Under the pieces are notes generated by a model, which was given only the letters and a program-made list of their open reading frames with translations, was not told the DNA's origin and did not search any database. Made by a program: the position numbers and the translations under genes. From assembly GCF_003236295.1 (NCBI RefSeq), contig NZ_POTW01000018.1, positions 24,686 through 88,685 of the forward strand: 64,000 nucleotides of DNA, read 5' to 3'. This document shows, piece by piece, positions 17,799 through 26,626 of the stretch; within the stretch, counting starts at the first letter, position 1, and every line of letters begins with the position of its first letter. This stretch comes from Jiangella anatolica. GTDB taxonomy: Bacteria; Actinomycetota; Actinomycetes; Jiangellales; Jiangellaceae.

Positions 17799-18068
17799 AT
17801 GTCCTCCATGGACAGCGATCCCGATTCCGTCGGCGACGAGCGCGTCCCGGTCGCCCAGGTGCTCAGCGGGCTGGAGCTGCACCCGCTCGCGCCGGGCGAG
17901 ACGGCCATCGAGGCGTTCGTGCTGATCAAGGTGCTCGACGCGGACGGGCGACCGGCGTGGTCGTACCGCACGACCAACCGGCTCAACCGCGAGGAGCTGC
18001 TCGGCGCGCTGATGGTGCAGGCCGACGTGCTGCGCAAGGAGCTGCGCGACGAGTGGGACGACGGCTGA
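17799..18068 (+). CDS. Small hypothetical protein
   Basis: 89 residues from the ATG at 17799, or 86 from 17808. Acidic overall, it ends LMVQADVLRKELRDEWDDG and holds a predicted beta segment ETAIEAFVLIKVLDADGRP. No domain recognised. High third-position GC supports coding. It stands alone between the ABC exporter and the convergent subtilase gene. The 17646-17798 spacer shows no feature. Confidence 0.6.
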   Translation: MSSMDSDPDSVGDERVPVAQVLSGLELHPLAPGETAIEAFVLIKVLDADGRPAWSYRTTNRLNREELLGALMVQADVLRKELRDEWDDG

Positions 18069-18111
18069 CGGCGTCGCGGCGCCGTCGCCGTCGTCCCACC
18101 CGCGCTCGCGG

Positions 18112-21100
18112 TTACCGGATCCGGACCCGGTGCACGCCACCGTTCTCGGTGCCGGCGTAGAGCCAGCGGCCGTCCGGGCTGATCTCCAGCGAGACGACCG
18201 ACAGGTTCTGCAGCCCGCCGGACACGTTCACCCAGGTGCGCCCGCCGTCGGTGCTGCGCAGCACCCCGCGACCGCCCTTGACCAGGCCGTTCGCGGTGAA
18301 CGAGCCGGTCGCGGCGTACCAGGTGTCCGGGTCCGACGGCGACACCAGCAGCTCGCCGACCCGCATCGCGAGCCCGCCGGTGTCCGCGTCGCGCCAGGTC
18401 GCGCCGTCGTCCTCGCTGACCCGGATCGTCCCGCCGGCCGCGATCACCCGGCCGCCGCCGACCTCGACCGTGACGACCTCGCCGTCGGCGACCTTCTCGG
18501 CGGTGATGCCGAAGTCGTCGCTGCGGAACAGGCCGTCCGGGCCGGCCAGCCAGAGCCGGTCCGGGTGCTCCGGATCGGTGGCGACGTCGGTGATCAACTG
18601 GTCGTGGAAGCGCTTACGCCAGGTCTCGCCGCCGTCCTCGGTGACGTAGAGGCCGGCGCCGCCGAGGCTCCAGAACGCGACCGCGACCCGGTCGGAGTCG
18701 TCCTCGCCGACGACGAGGTCCAGCGGCACCTCGTTGGTGCGGCCGCGCAGCTCCCACTCCCGGCCGCCGTCGGTGCTGCGGTACACCCAGAACTCCGACA
18801 GCGCGTCCTTGCGGATCTTCCACACCGTCGACGGGTCCCGCGGGTCGGCGGCGAGCTGGCCGATCCGGGTGCCGACGTAGGCCTCCCAGCCCGACAGCCC
18901 CCACTCGGCGCCGCCCTCGGGCAGCTTCGGCCGGGTCGGCAGGTCGGTCGCGTAGACGTCGGCGTCGGTGCCGGCCAGCAGCCGCGGCCGGCCGTCGGCG
19001 CCGTCGGCGATCTCCAGGTCGTAGACGGTGCCGCCCTGGACGCCGATGCGCCGCGGGTCCGACCCGTCGTCGTCGGCCTGGAACAGCCCGGCGCCCGGCG
19101 ACGACCACAGCAGACCGCCGGCCCACGCCACGGCGTCGTCCTCGACGGCGCCCTCGATCGGCTCGGGCAGCACGGCCCAGGTCGCGCCGCCGTCGCGGCT
19201 GACGTGCTGGACGTCGCGGTAGGTCGTCACCATCATGACGTCGCCGCTGAGGGTGATGTCGAGCGCGCCGCCGTCGGGCACCGGGTACAGCTCGGCCCAG
19301 CTGCCGCCGCCGTCGCGCGAGCCGACGACGACGTCGTCGATCAGCGCGGCGACGACGGTGTCGTCGGCGGCGAGGCCCTCGACGTAGCCCTCGGTCACCT
19401 CGTGGACGGTCGCGGTGCCGGTCGGGTCGCCGGACATGATGCCGCGGACCGCCCAGATCGCGTCGTAGCCGGACAGGTACAGGTCGTCGCCGCTGACGGC
19501 GGCGCCGGTGAGCTGCGCGCCGGCCTGGTTCGGGTAGCCGTCCCAGCTCTCGCCGCCGTCGCGGCTGACCAGCAGCGTGTCCGGCCGCACCGCGACGAGG
19601 ACGTTCGTCCCCGGGTCGCTGAGCAGCGCGATCGTGTGCGCGTCGGGGACGTCGAGCTGCCGCCAGGTCTCGCCGCCGTCGTCGGTGCGCAGGATCCGGC
19701 CCAGGTAGGTGTTGTCGAGGATGATCCCCCAGTCCAGGCCGGTCGCCGAGTTGACGGCGTACCACATGGTGTCCGGGTCGTCGGCGGAGATGATCAGGTT
19801 GTCGTTCCCGCTGCCGGCCGGGACCGGCAGCCGGTTGTGCTGCCGCCAGGTCGCGCCGGCGTCGTCGGTGGTCCAGGGGCCGCCCTTCGCGTACTGGGTG
19901 ACGGCGGCGGCGTCCGGGTCCGCGGGGGTCGTGCTGATCGGGCCGCCGGCCATGTTCGGGCCGATCGGCTGCCACGACGCCGGGTTGCCCGAGTCGCTCG
20001 GAACCGGGGTGACCTCGAACGACGCGGTCCCGGCCAGCCGCGTCCCCTGGTCGGTCCCCGCGGTGACGGCGACCGCGTAGGCGCCGACCCGCGACCCGGT
20101 GAGCTCGGCCCGGTACCAGGAGTCGTACTCGTGCTCCGCGGTGACGGTGACCGGACGGCCGCGCGGCGGCGTGACCGTCACCGTCGGGGCTGCGGCCAGC
20201 GGCGCCGGGCTCCAGATGTAGGCCGCCGTCGTCCCGTCGCTGGGGTCCGGCGACGTCTGGACGACCAGGTGGCGGACGGCGAGCAAGTACGGGACGCGGA
20301 CGGTCGCGCCGTCGCCGGTGGTCGCGACGACCCAGCCGGCGAGGTCGGCGTCCTGGTCGGGCGTGTCCGCGGCGACGGCGACCGTCACCGTCAGCTCGCC
20401 GCCGGCCGGGATCGTCGCCTGGTGCGGCGTGACGGTGGCGGTGCCGGGGCTGCCCGGCGCGCTGTGCGCCGCGAGGGTGACGGTGACGTCGGCGGCGCCG
20501 GGGTTGCGCAGCGTCGTCGTGCCGGTGCCGCCGACCGTCGGTCCGGAGAGGTCGGCCAGGCCGAGCGACACCGACGTCGGCGCGGCGATCAGGGGGCTGT
20601 CCGCGGCGGCCGCGACGTCCACCCGGCCGGCGCCTGACGTCGTCGGGCCGGTCCCCTCGACCGCGACCGCGGAGCCGGTCAGCCGCCCGGTGACGTCGTC
20701 GGCGGACTCCTCCGGACGGAGCTGGCGCAGCAGCGCCGCCGCGCCCGCCACGTGCGGCGCGGCCATGCTGGTGCCGGAGATCCGGTAGACGCCGGGCGCC
20801 CAGAACTCCAGCGGCCAGGTGGAGCGGATCTCCACGCCGGGCGCGACGACGTCGGGCTCCAGGTCGAAGTCCGGCGCCGGGCCGCGCGAGCTGAACGAGG
20901 CGATCCGGTCGGTGACGTCCTCGCCGGAGATCTCGACGTGCACGGGGCCGGCGGCGAGGTCGCGACGCAGCTGGTCCCACTCCAGCTCCAGCAGCCCCAT
21001 GACGACGATCCGCTCCATTCGGAAGCTGTCGCCGGGGTTGGTGTCGAGCGGCGTCAGCGGGACGTCGACGACGCCGGGCTCGGCGGCGTTCTCCGCAGCT

Positions 21101-22392
21101 GCGGGATCGGAGAACACCACCGGGCCGCCGCCGCCCAGCGGGTAGGCGAGCATCGCCAGCGCGCCGCGCTCCTCGGCCAGCCGGGCCTGCTCGATCAGGT
21201 ACGGCGCGACGTCGGCGAGGTTGCCCGGCAGGTTCTGCTGGTAGGCGACGACCTTGCCGGTGACGTCGCCGACCCGGTCGTAGTCGGCCTCCGTGCCCTC
21301 GCCGACGTCGACCAGCTCGCCGGTGACGGGCGTCGTCGGCGCCGGGGCGGAGAACGGCGCACGGAACGTGTCCAGCGGCTCGTCCCGCGGCGCCGTCACC
21401 CGGGCCGACGGGAGCGCCAGGCCGCTGGCGGACGCGCCGACCGACAGCACCCCGTCGGCCAGCGCGGGGCTGCCGATGGTCTGCTCGCCGGGGCCGGAGT
21501 TGCCGGCCGCCGCGACGACCACGACGCCGGCCTCGGTCGCGGCGGTCGCGGCCAGGCCGAGCGGGTCGGTGCCGTCGCCGGGCCCGCCGAGGCTGAGGTT
21601 GACGACGTCGGCGCGGTACGGGTTCGCCGGGTCGACCGCCGCCTCGAGCCCCGCGATGATGTCGGACTCGTAGCCCGCGCCCCAGCCGTCGAGCACCTTG
21701 TACGCGGTGATCAGCGCGCCCGGCGCGACACCGGTGACGGCGGCCCGGCCCTCGCCCGTCCCGGCGACGATGCCGGCGACGTGGGTGCCGTGGCCGTTGT
21801 CGTCCATCGGGTCCGCGTCGCCGTTGACGAAGTCGTGCCCGGCGACGACCTTGTGCCCGTCGCCGAACCCGCCGCCCAGCGAGGGGTTCGTGTAGTCGAC
21901 GCCGGTGTCGATGACGGCGACGATCGTGCCGGTGCCGTCGGCGTCCGTGCCGCCGGGGTCGGGCCGGTCCCACACCTCGGGCGCGCCGATGAGCGGCACG
22001 CTGACGTCGGTGGCGGCGCGGACCCGCTGGTCCGGGACCACGTCGGCGACACCGGGCAGCTCCTTCAGCTGCTCGACGTCTGCGGTGTCGACGGTGAGCG
22101 CGACGGCGTGGACCAGCCCGGTGAACTCGTGCTCGACCTCGGCCTCGATGCCCGCGTCGCCGGCGGCGGCGAGCATGGCGTCCTGGGCGCGGACTGCGGC
22201 GCGCCGCGCGGTGGGGTCGTCCTGCTGCGCGGCCAGCTCGGCGGGGCCGGGTGCGGCCATGAGCACGATGACGCGGGCCTGCTCGCCCGGTTCGGCGGCC
22301 GCCTCGGCGATCAGCGGGGTCAGGCCCGCGGCGGCGAGGGCGACGGCCAGGGCGGCGCCGGATCCGGCGCGGAGTCGTCGAGCAATCATCAT
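18112..22392 (-). CDS. Secreted S8 subtilase with PA-like insert and Asp-box propeller
   Basis: 1426 residues from the ATG at 22392. A signal peptide (first about 32 residues, ending AEAAAEPGE) is followed by an inhibitor I9-like propeptide. The subtilisin core has Asp162 in AVIDTGVDY, His201 in NGHGTHVAG and Ser542 in SGTSMAAPHVAG, with a PA-like insert around 340-490. After Ig-like beta domains the C-terminal 550 residues carry repeated Asp-box motifs (SRDGGESW, STDGGREW, TEDGGETW, STDGGRTW), predicting a sialidase/VPS10-type propeller. Probably an extracellular protease; the propeller may bind glycans or substrate. An extended start at 22440 is unlikely. Confidence 0.9.
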   Translation of the reverse strand: MMIARRLRAGSGAALAVALAAAGLTPLIAEAAAEPGEQARVIVLMAAPGPAELAAQQDDPTARRAAVRAQDAMLAAAGDAGIEAEVEHEFTGLVHAVALTVDTADVEQLKELPGVADVVPDQRVRAATDVSVPLIGAPEVWDRPDPGGTDADGTGTIVAVIDTGVDYTNPSLGGGFGDGHKVVAGHDFVNGDADPMDDNGHGTHVAGIVAGTGEGRAAVTGVAPGALITAYKVLDGWGAGYESDIIAGLEAAVDPANPYRADVVNLSLGGPGDGTDPLGLAATAATEAGVVVVAAAGNSGPGEQTIGSPALADGVLSVGASASGLALPSARVTAPRDEPLDTFRAPFSAPAPTTPVTGELVDVGEGTEADYDRVGDVTGKVVAYQQNLPGNLADVAPYLIEQARLAEERGALAMLAYPLGGGGPVVFSDPAAAENAAEPGVVDVPLTPLDTNPGDSFRMERIVVMGLLELEWDQLRRDLAAGPVHVEISGEDVTDRIASFSSRGPAPDFDLEPDVVAPGVEIRSTWPLEFWAPGVYRISGTSMAAPHVAGAAALLRQLRPEESADDVTGRLTGSAVAVEGTGPTTSGAGRVDVAAAADSPLIAAPTSVSLGLADLSGPTVGGTGTTTLRNPGAADVTVTLAAHSAPGSPGTATVTPHQATIPAGGELTVTVAVAADTPDQDADLAGWVVATTGDGATVRVPYLLAVRHLVVQTSPDPSDGTTAAYIWSPAPLAAAPTVTVTPPRGRPVTVTAEHEYDSWYRAELTGSRVGAYAVAVTAGTDQGTRLAGTASFEVTPVPSDSGNPASWQPIGPNMAGGPISTTPADPDAAAVTQYAKGGPWTTDDAGATWRQHNRLPVPAGSGNDNLIISADDPDTMWYAVNSATGLDWGIILDNTYLGRILRTDDGGETWRQLDVPDAHTIALLSDPGTNVLVAVRPDTLLVSRDGGESWDGYPNQAGAQLTGAAVSGDDLYLSGYDAIWAVRGIMSGDPTGTATVHEVTEGYVEGLAADDTVVAALIDDVVVGSRDGGGSWAELYPVPDGGALDITLSGDVMMVTTYRDVQHVSRDGGATWAVLPEPIEGAVEDDAVAWAGGLLWSSPGAGLFQADDDGSDPRRIGVQGGTVYDLEIADGADGRPRLLAGTDADVYATDLPTRPKLPEGGAEWGLSGWEAYVGTRIGQLAADPRDPSTVWKIRKDALSEFWVYRSTDGGREWELRGRTNEVPLDLVVGEDDSDRVAVAFWSLGGAGLYVTEDGGETWRKRFHDQLITDVATDPEHPDRLWLAGPDGLFRSDDFGITAEKVADGEVVTVEVGGGRVIAAGGTIRVSEDDGATWRDADTGGLAMRVGELLVSPSDPDTWYAATGSFTANGLVKGGRGVLRSTDGGRTWVNVSGGLQNLSVVSLEISPDGRWLYAGTENGGVHRVRIR

Positions 22393-22510
22393 GCTCCCGA
22401 GGTCAGACCGTGGCCAGGGGGTCGCCACGGTTTCCGACATTCGTAGTGGTTGTGACTTTGTGTATCAATGGGTGTGGCTGGCCGGTTGCGGCCGGTGGCA
22501 CAATGCGGCC

Positions 22511-23464
22511 ATGACCACCGAGCTCGCCTCCGTCGGCCTCGGCCCGTTCGACGAGGACGTCTACCGCGAGCTGCTGACCTGCGCCGACGCGACCCCGTCG
22601 GCGCTCGCGGCTCGGCTCGGCCAGCCGGAGAGCCGGGTCGACCGTGCGTGCGGCCGGCTCAGAGCCCTCGGCCTCGTCGTCCGGATGTCCGGCCGGCGCC
22701 GCCGCTACACCGCCGTCGACCCCGAGTCGGCGCTGGAGGCGCTGATCCGGGAACGGGCCGGCGAGCTGGAGCGGGTGCGCGGCTCGGCCCTCGCGCTCGC
22801 GTCGCTGTTCCACGCCGCCCGCCGGCAGGAGGGCGCCGGCAGCACGATCGAGCTGCTCAACGGCCCGGAGGAGCAGGGCCGCTGGTTCGTGCGGCTGCAG
22901 CACCAGGTGCGCGAGGAGATGATGGTGCTGGACCGCCCGCCGTACGTCCTGGCCGCCGTCAACCCGGTCGAGCCGGTGCGGCTGGACAACGGCGTGCGCT
23001 GGCGGGCGATCTACGCGCCCGAGGCGCTGGAGATCCCCGGCGCGATGGACGAGATCGACGAGCTCACCCGCCGCGGCGAGCAGGGCCGGGTGCTGCCCGG
23101 GCTGCCGCTGAAGCTGGCCATCGCCGACCGGCGGACCGCGCTGCTGCCGTTGTCGATGGAGCTCGGACACGCCCAGGGGCTGGTGATCCGCGAGTCGACG
23201 CTGCTGGACGCGCTGATCGAGCTGTTCGAGGTCTACTGGGCCCGCGCGACGCCGCTCGGCTCCCCCGCCGACGACGAGGCGCCCGACCACGACCGCGAGC
23301 TGGTCCGGCTGCTGGCGGCCGGGCTGACGGACAACGCGATCGCCCGCCAGCTCGGCATGTCCACGCGCACCATGCGGCGGCGGACGCGTCGCCTGTTCGA
23401 CCAGCTGGAGGCGACGAACCGGTTCCAGGCCGGCATCCAGGCCGCCCGCCGCGGCTGGCTCTGA
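22511..23464 (+). CDS. HTH transcriptional regulator (TrmB-like N-terminus, LuxR-type C-terminus)
   Basis: 317 residues. The N-terminal winged helix (DEDVYRELLTCADATPSALA, SRVDRACGRLRALGLVV) resembles TrmB-type regulators. The C-terminus ends in a LuxR-type helix-turn-helix (LLAAGLTDNAIARQLGMSTRTMRRRTRRLFDQL, split here by description only). The middle region may sense a ligand. It is divergent from the secreted protease gene with a 118-base gap, so it may control that gene; this is inferred from position. Confidence 0.85.
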   Translation: MTTELASVGLGPFDEDVYRELLTCADATPSALAARLGQPESRVDRACGRLRALGLVVRMSGRRRRYTAVDPESALEALIRERAGELERVRGSALALASLFHAARRQEGAGSTIELLNGPEEQGRWFVRLQHQVREEMMVLDRPPYVLAAVNPVEPVRLDNGVRWRAIYAPEALEIPGAMDEIDELTRRGEQGRVLPGLPLKLAIADRRTALLPLSMELGHAQGLVIRESTLLDALIELFEVYWARATPLGSPADDEAPDHDRELVRLLAAGLTDNAIARQLGMSTRTMRRRTRRLFDQLEATNRFQAGIQAARRGWL

Positions 23465-23470
23465 CCCGCT

Positions 23471-23528
23471 CCCATGATCATCAATGATCCAACCACTCAT
23501 AAGGGGTTGGATCATTGATGATCATGGG
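23471..23528. repeat. Perfect 24-base-arm palindrome between convergent genes
   Basis: Left arm 23471-23494 and right arm 23505-23528 are exact reverse complements, starting CCCATGATCATCAATGATCC and ending in CATGATCATGGG-like symmetry, with a ten-base loop. It lies between the regulator stop and the AlkB-like stop, so it can act as a bidirectional terminator. It shares the CCATGATCA end with the palindrome at 10544-10605. Confidence 0.8.
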
Positions 23529-23532
23529 CCAG

Positions 23533-24165
23533 CTAGCGGACGCCGGTGGGGCGGAACTGGACGCTGATGCGCGGCCCGACCGGCTTCGCCGTCTTCGGCA
23601 CCGCGTGCTCCCAGGTCCGCTGGCACGACCCGCCCATCACGAGCAGGTCGCCGTGGCCGACGGCGAACCGCAGCGTCGCGCTGCCGCCGCCGCGCTGGCG
23701 CAGCAGCAGCGACCGCGGCGCGCCCAGCGACATGATCGCGACCATCGTGTCCTCGGTACGGCTGCGCCCGATCGTGTCGCCGTGCCAGGCGACGCTGTCG
23801 CGGCCGTCGCGATAGAAGCACATGCCGGCGGTGGTGAACGGCTCGCCCAGCTCGGCGGCGTAGTGCCGGGTCAGCGACTGCCGCGCCTCGACGAGCAGCG
23901 AGTCGGGCAGCGGCTCGCCGTCGCCGTAGAAACGCACCAGCCGCGGCACGTCGACCACCCGCTCGTACATGGTGCGCCGCTCGGCCCGCCATGGCACGAC
24001 GTCGACCAGCCGGGTGAACAGCTGGTCCGACCCGCTCACCCACCCGCGCCGGACGTCGACCCAGGCGCCGCGGGTCAGCTCGGTCCGCTCGACGACGCCG
24101 CCGAGCGGGCCGAGCGCCGCGCCGCCGACGTCGTCGAGCAAGGAGGCTTGGAAGGCAACGCTCAT
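23533..24165 (-). CDS. AlkB-like Fe(II)/2-oxoglutarate dioxygenase
   Basis: 210 residues from the ATG at 24165. Fe(II) ligands His128 and Asp130 lie in AWHGDTIGR and His187 in TWEHAVPK; 2-oxoglutarate-binding arginines are Arg199 and Arg205 (PRISVQFRPTG). The NxYxxG-type segment is replaced by CFYRDGRDSVAWH, as in actinobacterial AlkB relatives. The family directly reverses N-alkyl DNA or RNA damage. A LexA-type box lies 21 bases upstream, supporting a repair role. Confidence 0.88.
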   Translation of the reverse strand: MSVAFQASLLDDVGGAALGPLGGVVERTELTRGAWVDVRRGWVSGSDQLFTRLVDVVPWRAERRTMYERVVDVPRLVRFYGDGEPLPDSLLVEARQSLTRHYAAELGEPFTTAGMCFYRDGRDSVAWHGDTIGRSRTEDTMVAIMSLGAPRSLLLRQRGGGSATLRFAVGHGDLLVMGGSCQRTWEHAVPKTAKPVGPRISVQFRPTGVR

Positions 24166-24185
24166 GCCGACCACGCTACCCTGAT

Positions 24186-24201
24186 TCGAACGAATGTTCT
24201 A
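24186..24201. promoter_or_regulatory. LexA-type SOS box upstream of the AlkB-like gene
   Basis: TCGAAC-GAAT-GTTCTA matches the actinobacterial SOS consensus TCGAAC(N4)GTTCGA at the GAAC/GTTC core and at 10 of 12 fixed positions. It ends 20 bases before the AlkB-like ATG and overlaps the stop codon of the AraC-type gene. Confidence 0.65.
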
Positions 24202-25065
24202 GACCGCCGTCTCGGCGCGCAGCACGGGCATGAACGATGCCGAGTGATCGTGGCCGCAGGCGCAGGTCCGCTGCGTCTCCGCGAGGAACACCCGCGGCGA
24301 GACGCCGGTGAGGCGGACGCACTCGCGGGTGAGGTGGGACTGGTCGGCGTAGCCGACGCGCAAGGCCAGTGCCGCGAGGCTGTCGCCGGTCGGGGCCCGG
24401 CCCTGGCCGATCGCCTTCTGGGCGAGGGCGAGGAAGCGCTGGAACCGCAGCATCCGGTGCAGCGCTTTCGGCGCGAGTCCGACGGCGGTGCGGAAGCGGC
24501 GCCGCAGCTGCGTCTCGGAGATGCCCAGCGATGTGCTCAGCGACGTCACACCGGCCGAGCGCCAGGGCAGGAGACCGCGCACCGCCTCGTGCACGAGCGG
24601 GTCGTGAGGCCGACCGGCGCCGGCCCGCTCGTGCACGTGGCGCTGCATGGCGGCGAGCGCCTCGCGAGGCGAGGCCGCGGTGCCGACCGCCTCACCGAGC
24701 GCGGCCGCCGAGCGGCCCCAGAGGTCTTCGGCGTCCACCACGAGGCCGGCGACCTCCGACGCGGGCCGCCCGGCGAGCGCCGGGAAGGCTCCCGGCACGA
24801 GGCGCACGCCGACCACGGTGGTCCCGGGCTGGAGCGTCTCGACCAGCGGATCGGTGAGTGGCCCGACGACCTGCGGCGCCGAGCCCACCCGGCAGACGAG
24901 GTCGACGGCGCCGTTGGGGATGCGACGGTGCGGATACGGCTCGGCGTCGCGGCCGATCTGCTGGACCCAGATCGAGGAGGCGAGGTCGCGCAGCGCCGGG
25001 GCGGGCGCGCGTTCGACGTGGCTCTGCGCGTCGGCGGCGGGCGCGGGAAAGTCCTCGCCAGTCAT
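24199..25065 (-). CDS. AraC family transcriptional regulator
   Basis: 288 residues from the ATG at 25065. The N-terminal ~150 residues are an AraC-type sensor domain (DUF6597-like, with RRIPNGAVDLVCRVG). The C-terminal double helix-turn-helix contains SLGISETQLRRRFRTAVGLA and ALRVGYADQSHLTRECVRLT, ending GVSPRVFLAE. It is divergent from the methyltransferase/DHFR-like genes, a typical layout for local control. Confidence 0.87.
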   Translation of the reverse strand: MTGEDFPAPAADAQSHVERAPAPALRDLASSIWVQQIGRDAEPYPHRRIPNGAVDLVCRVGSAPQVVGPLTDPLVETLQPGTTVVGVRLVPGAFPALAGRPASEVAGLVVDAEDLWGRSAAALGEAVGTAASPREALAAMQRHVHERAGAGRPHDPLVHEAVRGLLPWRSAGVTSLSTSLGISETQLRRRFRTAVGLAPKALHRMLRFQRFLALAQKAIGQGRAPTGDSLAALALRVGYADQSHLTRECVRLTGVSPRVFLAETQRTCACGHDHSASFMPVLRAETAV

Positions 25066-25156
25066 ATGGCCAGTCTGCCGCGCCCGGCGCGCTGCCGCGA
25101 GAAGGACGCCCGGTTTGTTCAAGAGCGGGCCGAGGGTCCGGCCATACGGTTCCGGC

Positions 25157-25960
25157 ATGGCCGACTCGATGAGCGCCTCCGCCACCATGCAGAGCGAGCT
25201 CTGGAGCACCGATCCGCTCGCCTGGGCGCAGAGCGCGGAGGGACGGATACGGCCGCTGTACGACGATGTCCTCGACCGCCTGCGCCTCGCCCCGGCGACG
25301 CGGCTCCTCGACGCGGGCTGCGGCGCGGGCCTGTTCGCCGAGCTGGCCGCTCGGGCCGGCGCCGAGGTCACCGGGCTGGACGCGGCGTCCGGACTGATCG
25401 AATACGCACGCGGCCGGCGCCCGGAGGCCACGTACGTCGTCGGCGAGCTCCAGCGCATGCCGTTCGACGACGACGCCTTCGACGTGGTCACCGCGTTCAA
25501 CTCCGTGGTCTACGCCGCCGACCCGCGCCGCGCGATCGCCGAGATCGCACGCCTCACCGCTCCGTCGGGCCGGGCGGTGCTGACGGTCGGCGCCGGGCCC
25601 GAACAGGCCGAGAGCGCCGCGCTGATCAACCCGCTCGCGCGCCGCGGCGACGTGCCCGACAGCAGCACCCTCGACCTCGCCGACGCGGACGCAACTCGCG
25701 ACGCGCTGCTCGATGCCGGGTTCACCACCGTGACGACCGCCGACATCGCGTTCGACGTCCACTTCGACGACGTGGATGACGCGATCGCCGCCCAGGTGCC
25801 GGCCGGCCCGGTCACCGCGGCGATCCGGCACTCCGGCCGCGCGGCCGTGGAGGCGGCGCTGCAGTCGTTCTTCGCAGCACGAACACGGCCCGACGGGACG
25901 GTGCGCATGGGCCTCGTCTTCCGCAGCTATGTCGCAACGAGAAGGGAAGCACGATCATGA
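25157..25960 (+). CDS. Class I SAM-dependent methyltransferase
   Basis: 267 residues. SAM-binding motif I is LLDAGCGAGLFAELAARAG, followed by TGLDAASG as acidic motif II and MPFDDDAFDVVTAFNSV as motif IV. Methyltransf_11 type; substrate unknown. The stop overlaps the ATG of the DHFR-like gene (ATGA), so they are coupled. Confidence 0.88.
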   Translation: MADSMSASATMQSELWSTDPLAWAQSAEGRIRPLYDDVLDRLRLAPATRLLDAGCGAGLFAELAARAGAEVTGLDAASGLIEYARGRRPEATYVVGELQRMPFDDDAFDVVTAFNSVVYAADPRRAIAEIARLTAPSGRAVLTVGAGPEQAESAALINPLARRGDVPDSSTLDLADADATRDALLDAGFTTVTTADIAFDVHFDDVDDAIAAQVPAGPVTAAIRHSGRAAVEAALQSFFAARTRPDGTVRMGLVFRSYVATRREARS

Positions 25961-26556
25961 AGTTGATCACCAACACGCAGGTCTCGGTCGACGGGGTGAT
26001 GGAGGGGAACGGCGCGCAGAGCCAGAACCGCGACGGATTCGAGCGGGCCGGCTGGGCCCGGCCGCTGTTCGACGACGAGGCCATGACATTCGTCGACCAG
26101 GCCTACCAGCGCGCCGACGCGTTCCTGTTCGGCCGGCGGACCTACGACCTCTTCGCCGGCTACTGGGGCGTGCGGAAGGATCTCGAGAACCCCATCGTGG
26201 GCGCGCTGAACACCAAGCCCAAGTACGTGGCGTCGACCACGCTCACCGACCCGGCGTGGGCCGGATCGACCGTCCTGTCCGGTGACCTCGCAGCCGCCGT
26301 CGCGGAGCTGAGGGCCAGGCCCGGAGGGGAACTGCAGGTGCACGGCAGCGGCGCCCTGATCCGGTGGCTGCTCGCCAACGGCCTCGTCGACGAGCTGAAC
26401 CTGCTCGTCGTCCCGGTGGTCGTCGGCCAGGGGACGCGATTGTTCCCCGACGACGGGCCGGACCTGGCGCTGGACCTGGTCGAGTCGCGGGCCTTCCCGA
26501 AAGGCATCACGCTCCAGGTCTACCGGCCGGCCGGGCGCCCGCAGTACGCAAGCTGA
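25957..26556 (+). CDS. Dihydrofolate reductase family (RibD C-terminal fold) protein, copy 1
   Basis: 199 residues. MKLITNTQVSVDGVMEGNG, FLFGRRTYDLFAGYW, the HGSGALIRWLLANGLVDELN stretch and VVVGQGTRLFP are the family signature. The family shares the NADPH fold of RibD reductases, but most single-domain members are uncharacterised. Highly similar to copies 4 and 5 in this window. Confidence 0.9.
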   Translation: MKLITNTQVSVDGVMEGNGAQSQNRDGFERAGWARPLFDDEAMTFVDQAYQRADAFLFGRRTYDLFAGYWGVRKDLENPIVGALNTKPKYVASTTLTDPAWAGSTVLSGDLAAAVAELRARPGGELQVHGSGALIRWLLANGLVDELNLLVVPVVVGQGTRLFPDDGPDLALDLVESRAFPKGITLQVYRPAGRPQYAS

Positions 26557-26626
26557 CCGATCAGAAATCCGCTGCCGCGTCGTCAGTTCTGGTGGCCCTC
26601 TCGTACCGGTGGAAGGATTGCTGACC

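Noticed and set aside
18614..21973. Very long antisense-type frame within the subtilase gene
   Set aside because: Arg/Gly-rich shadow caused by high GC; the subtilase frame carries all motifs.
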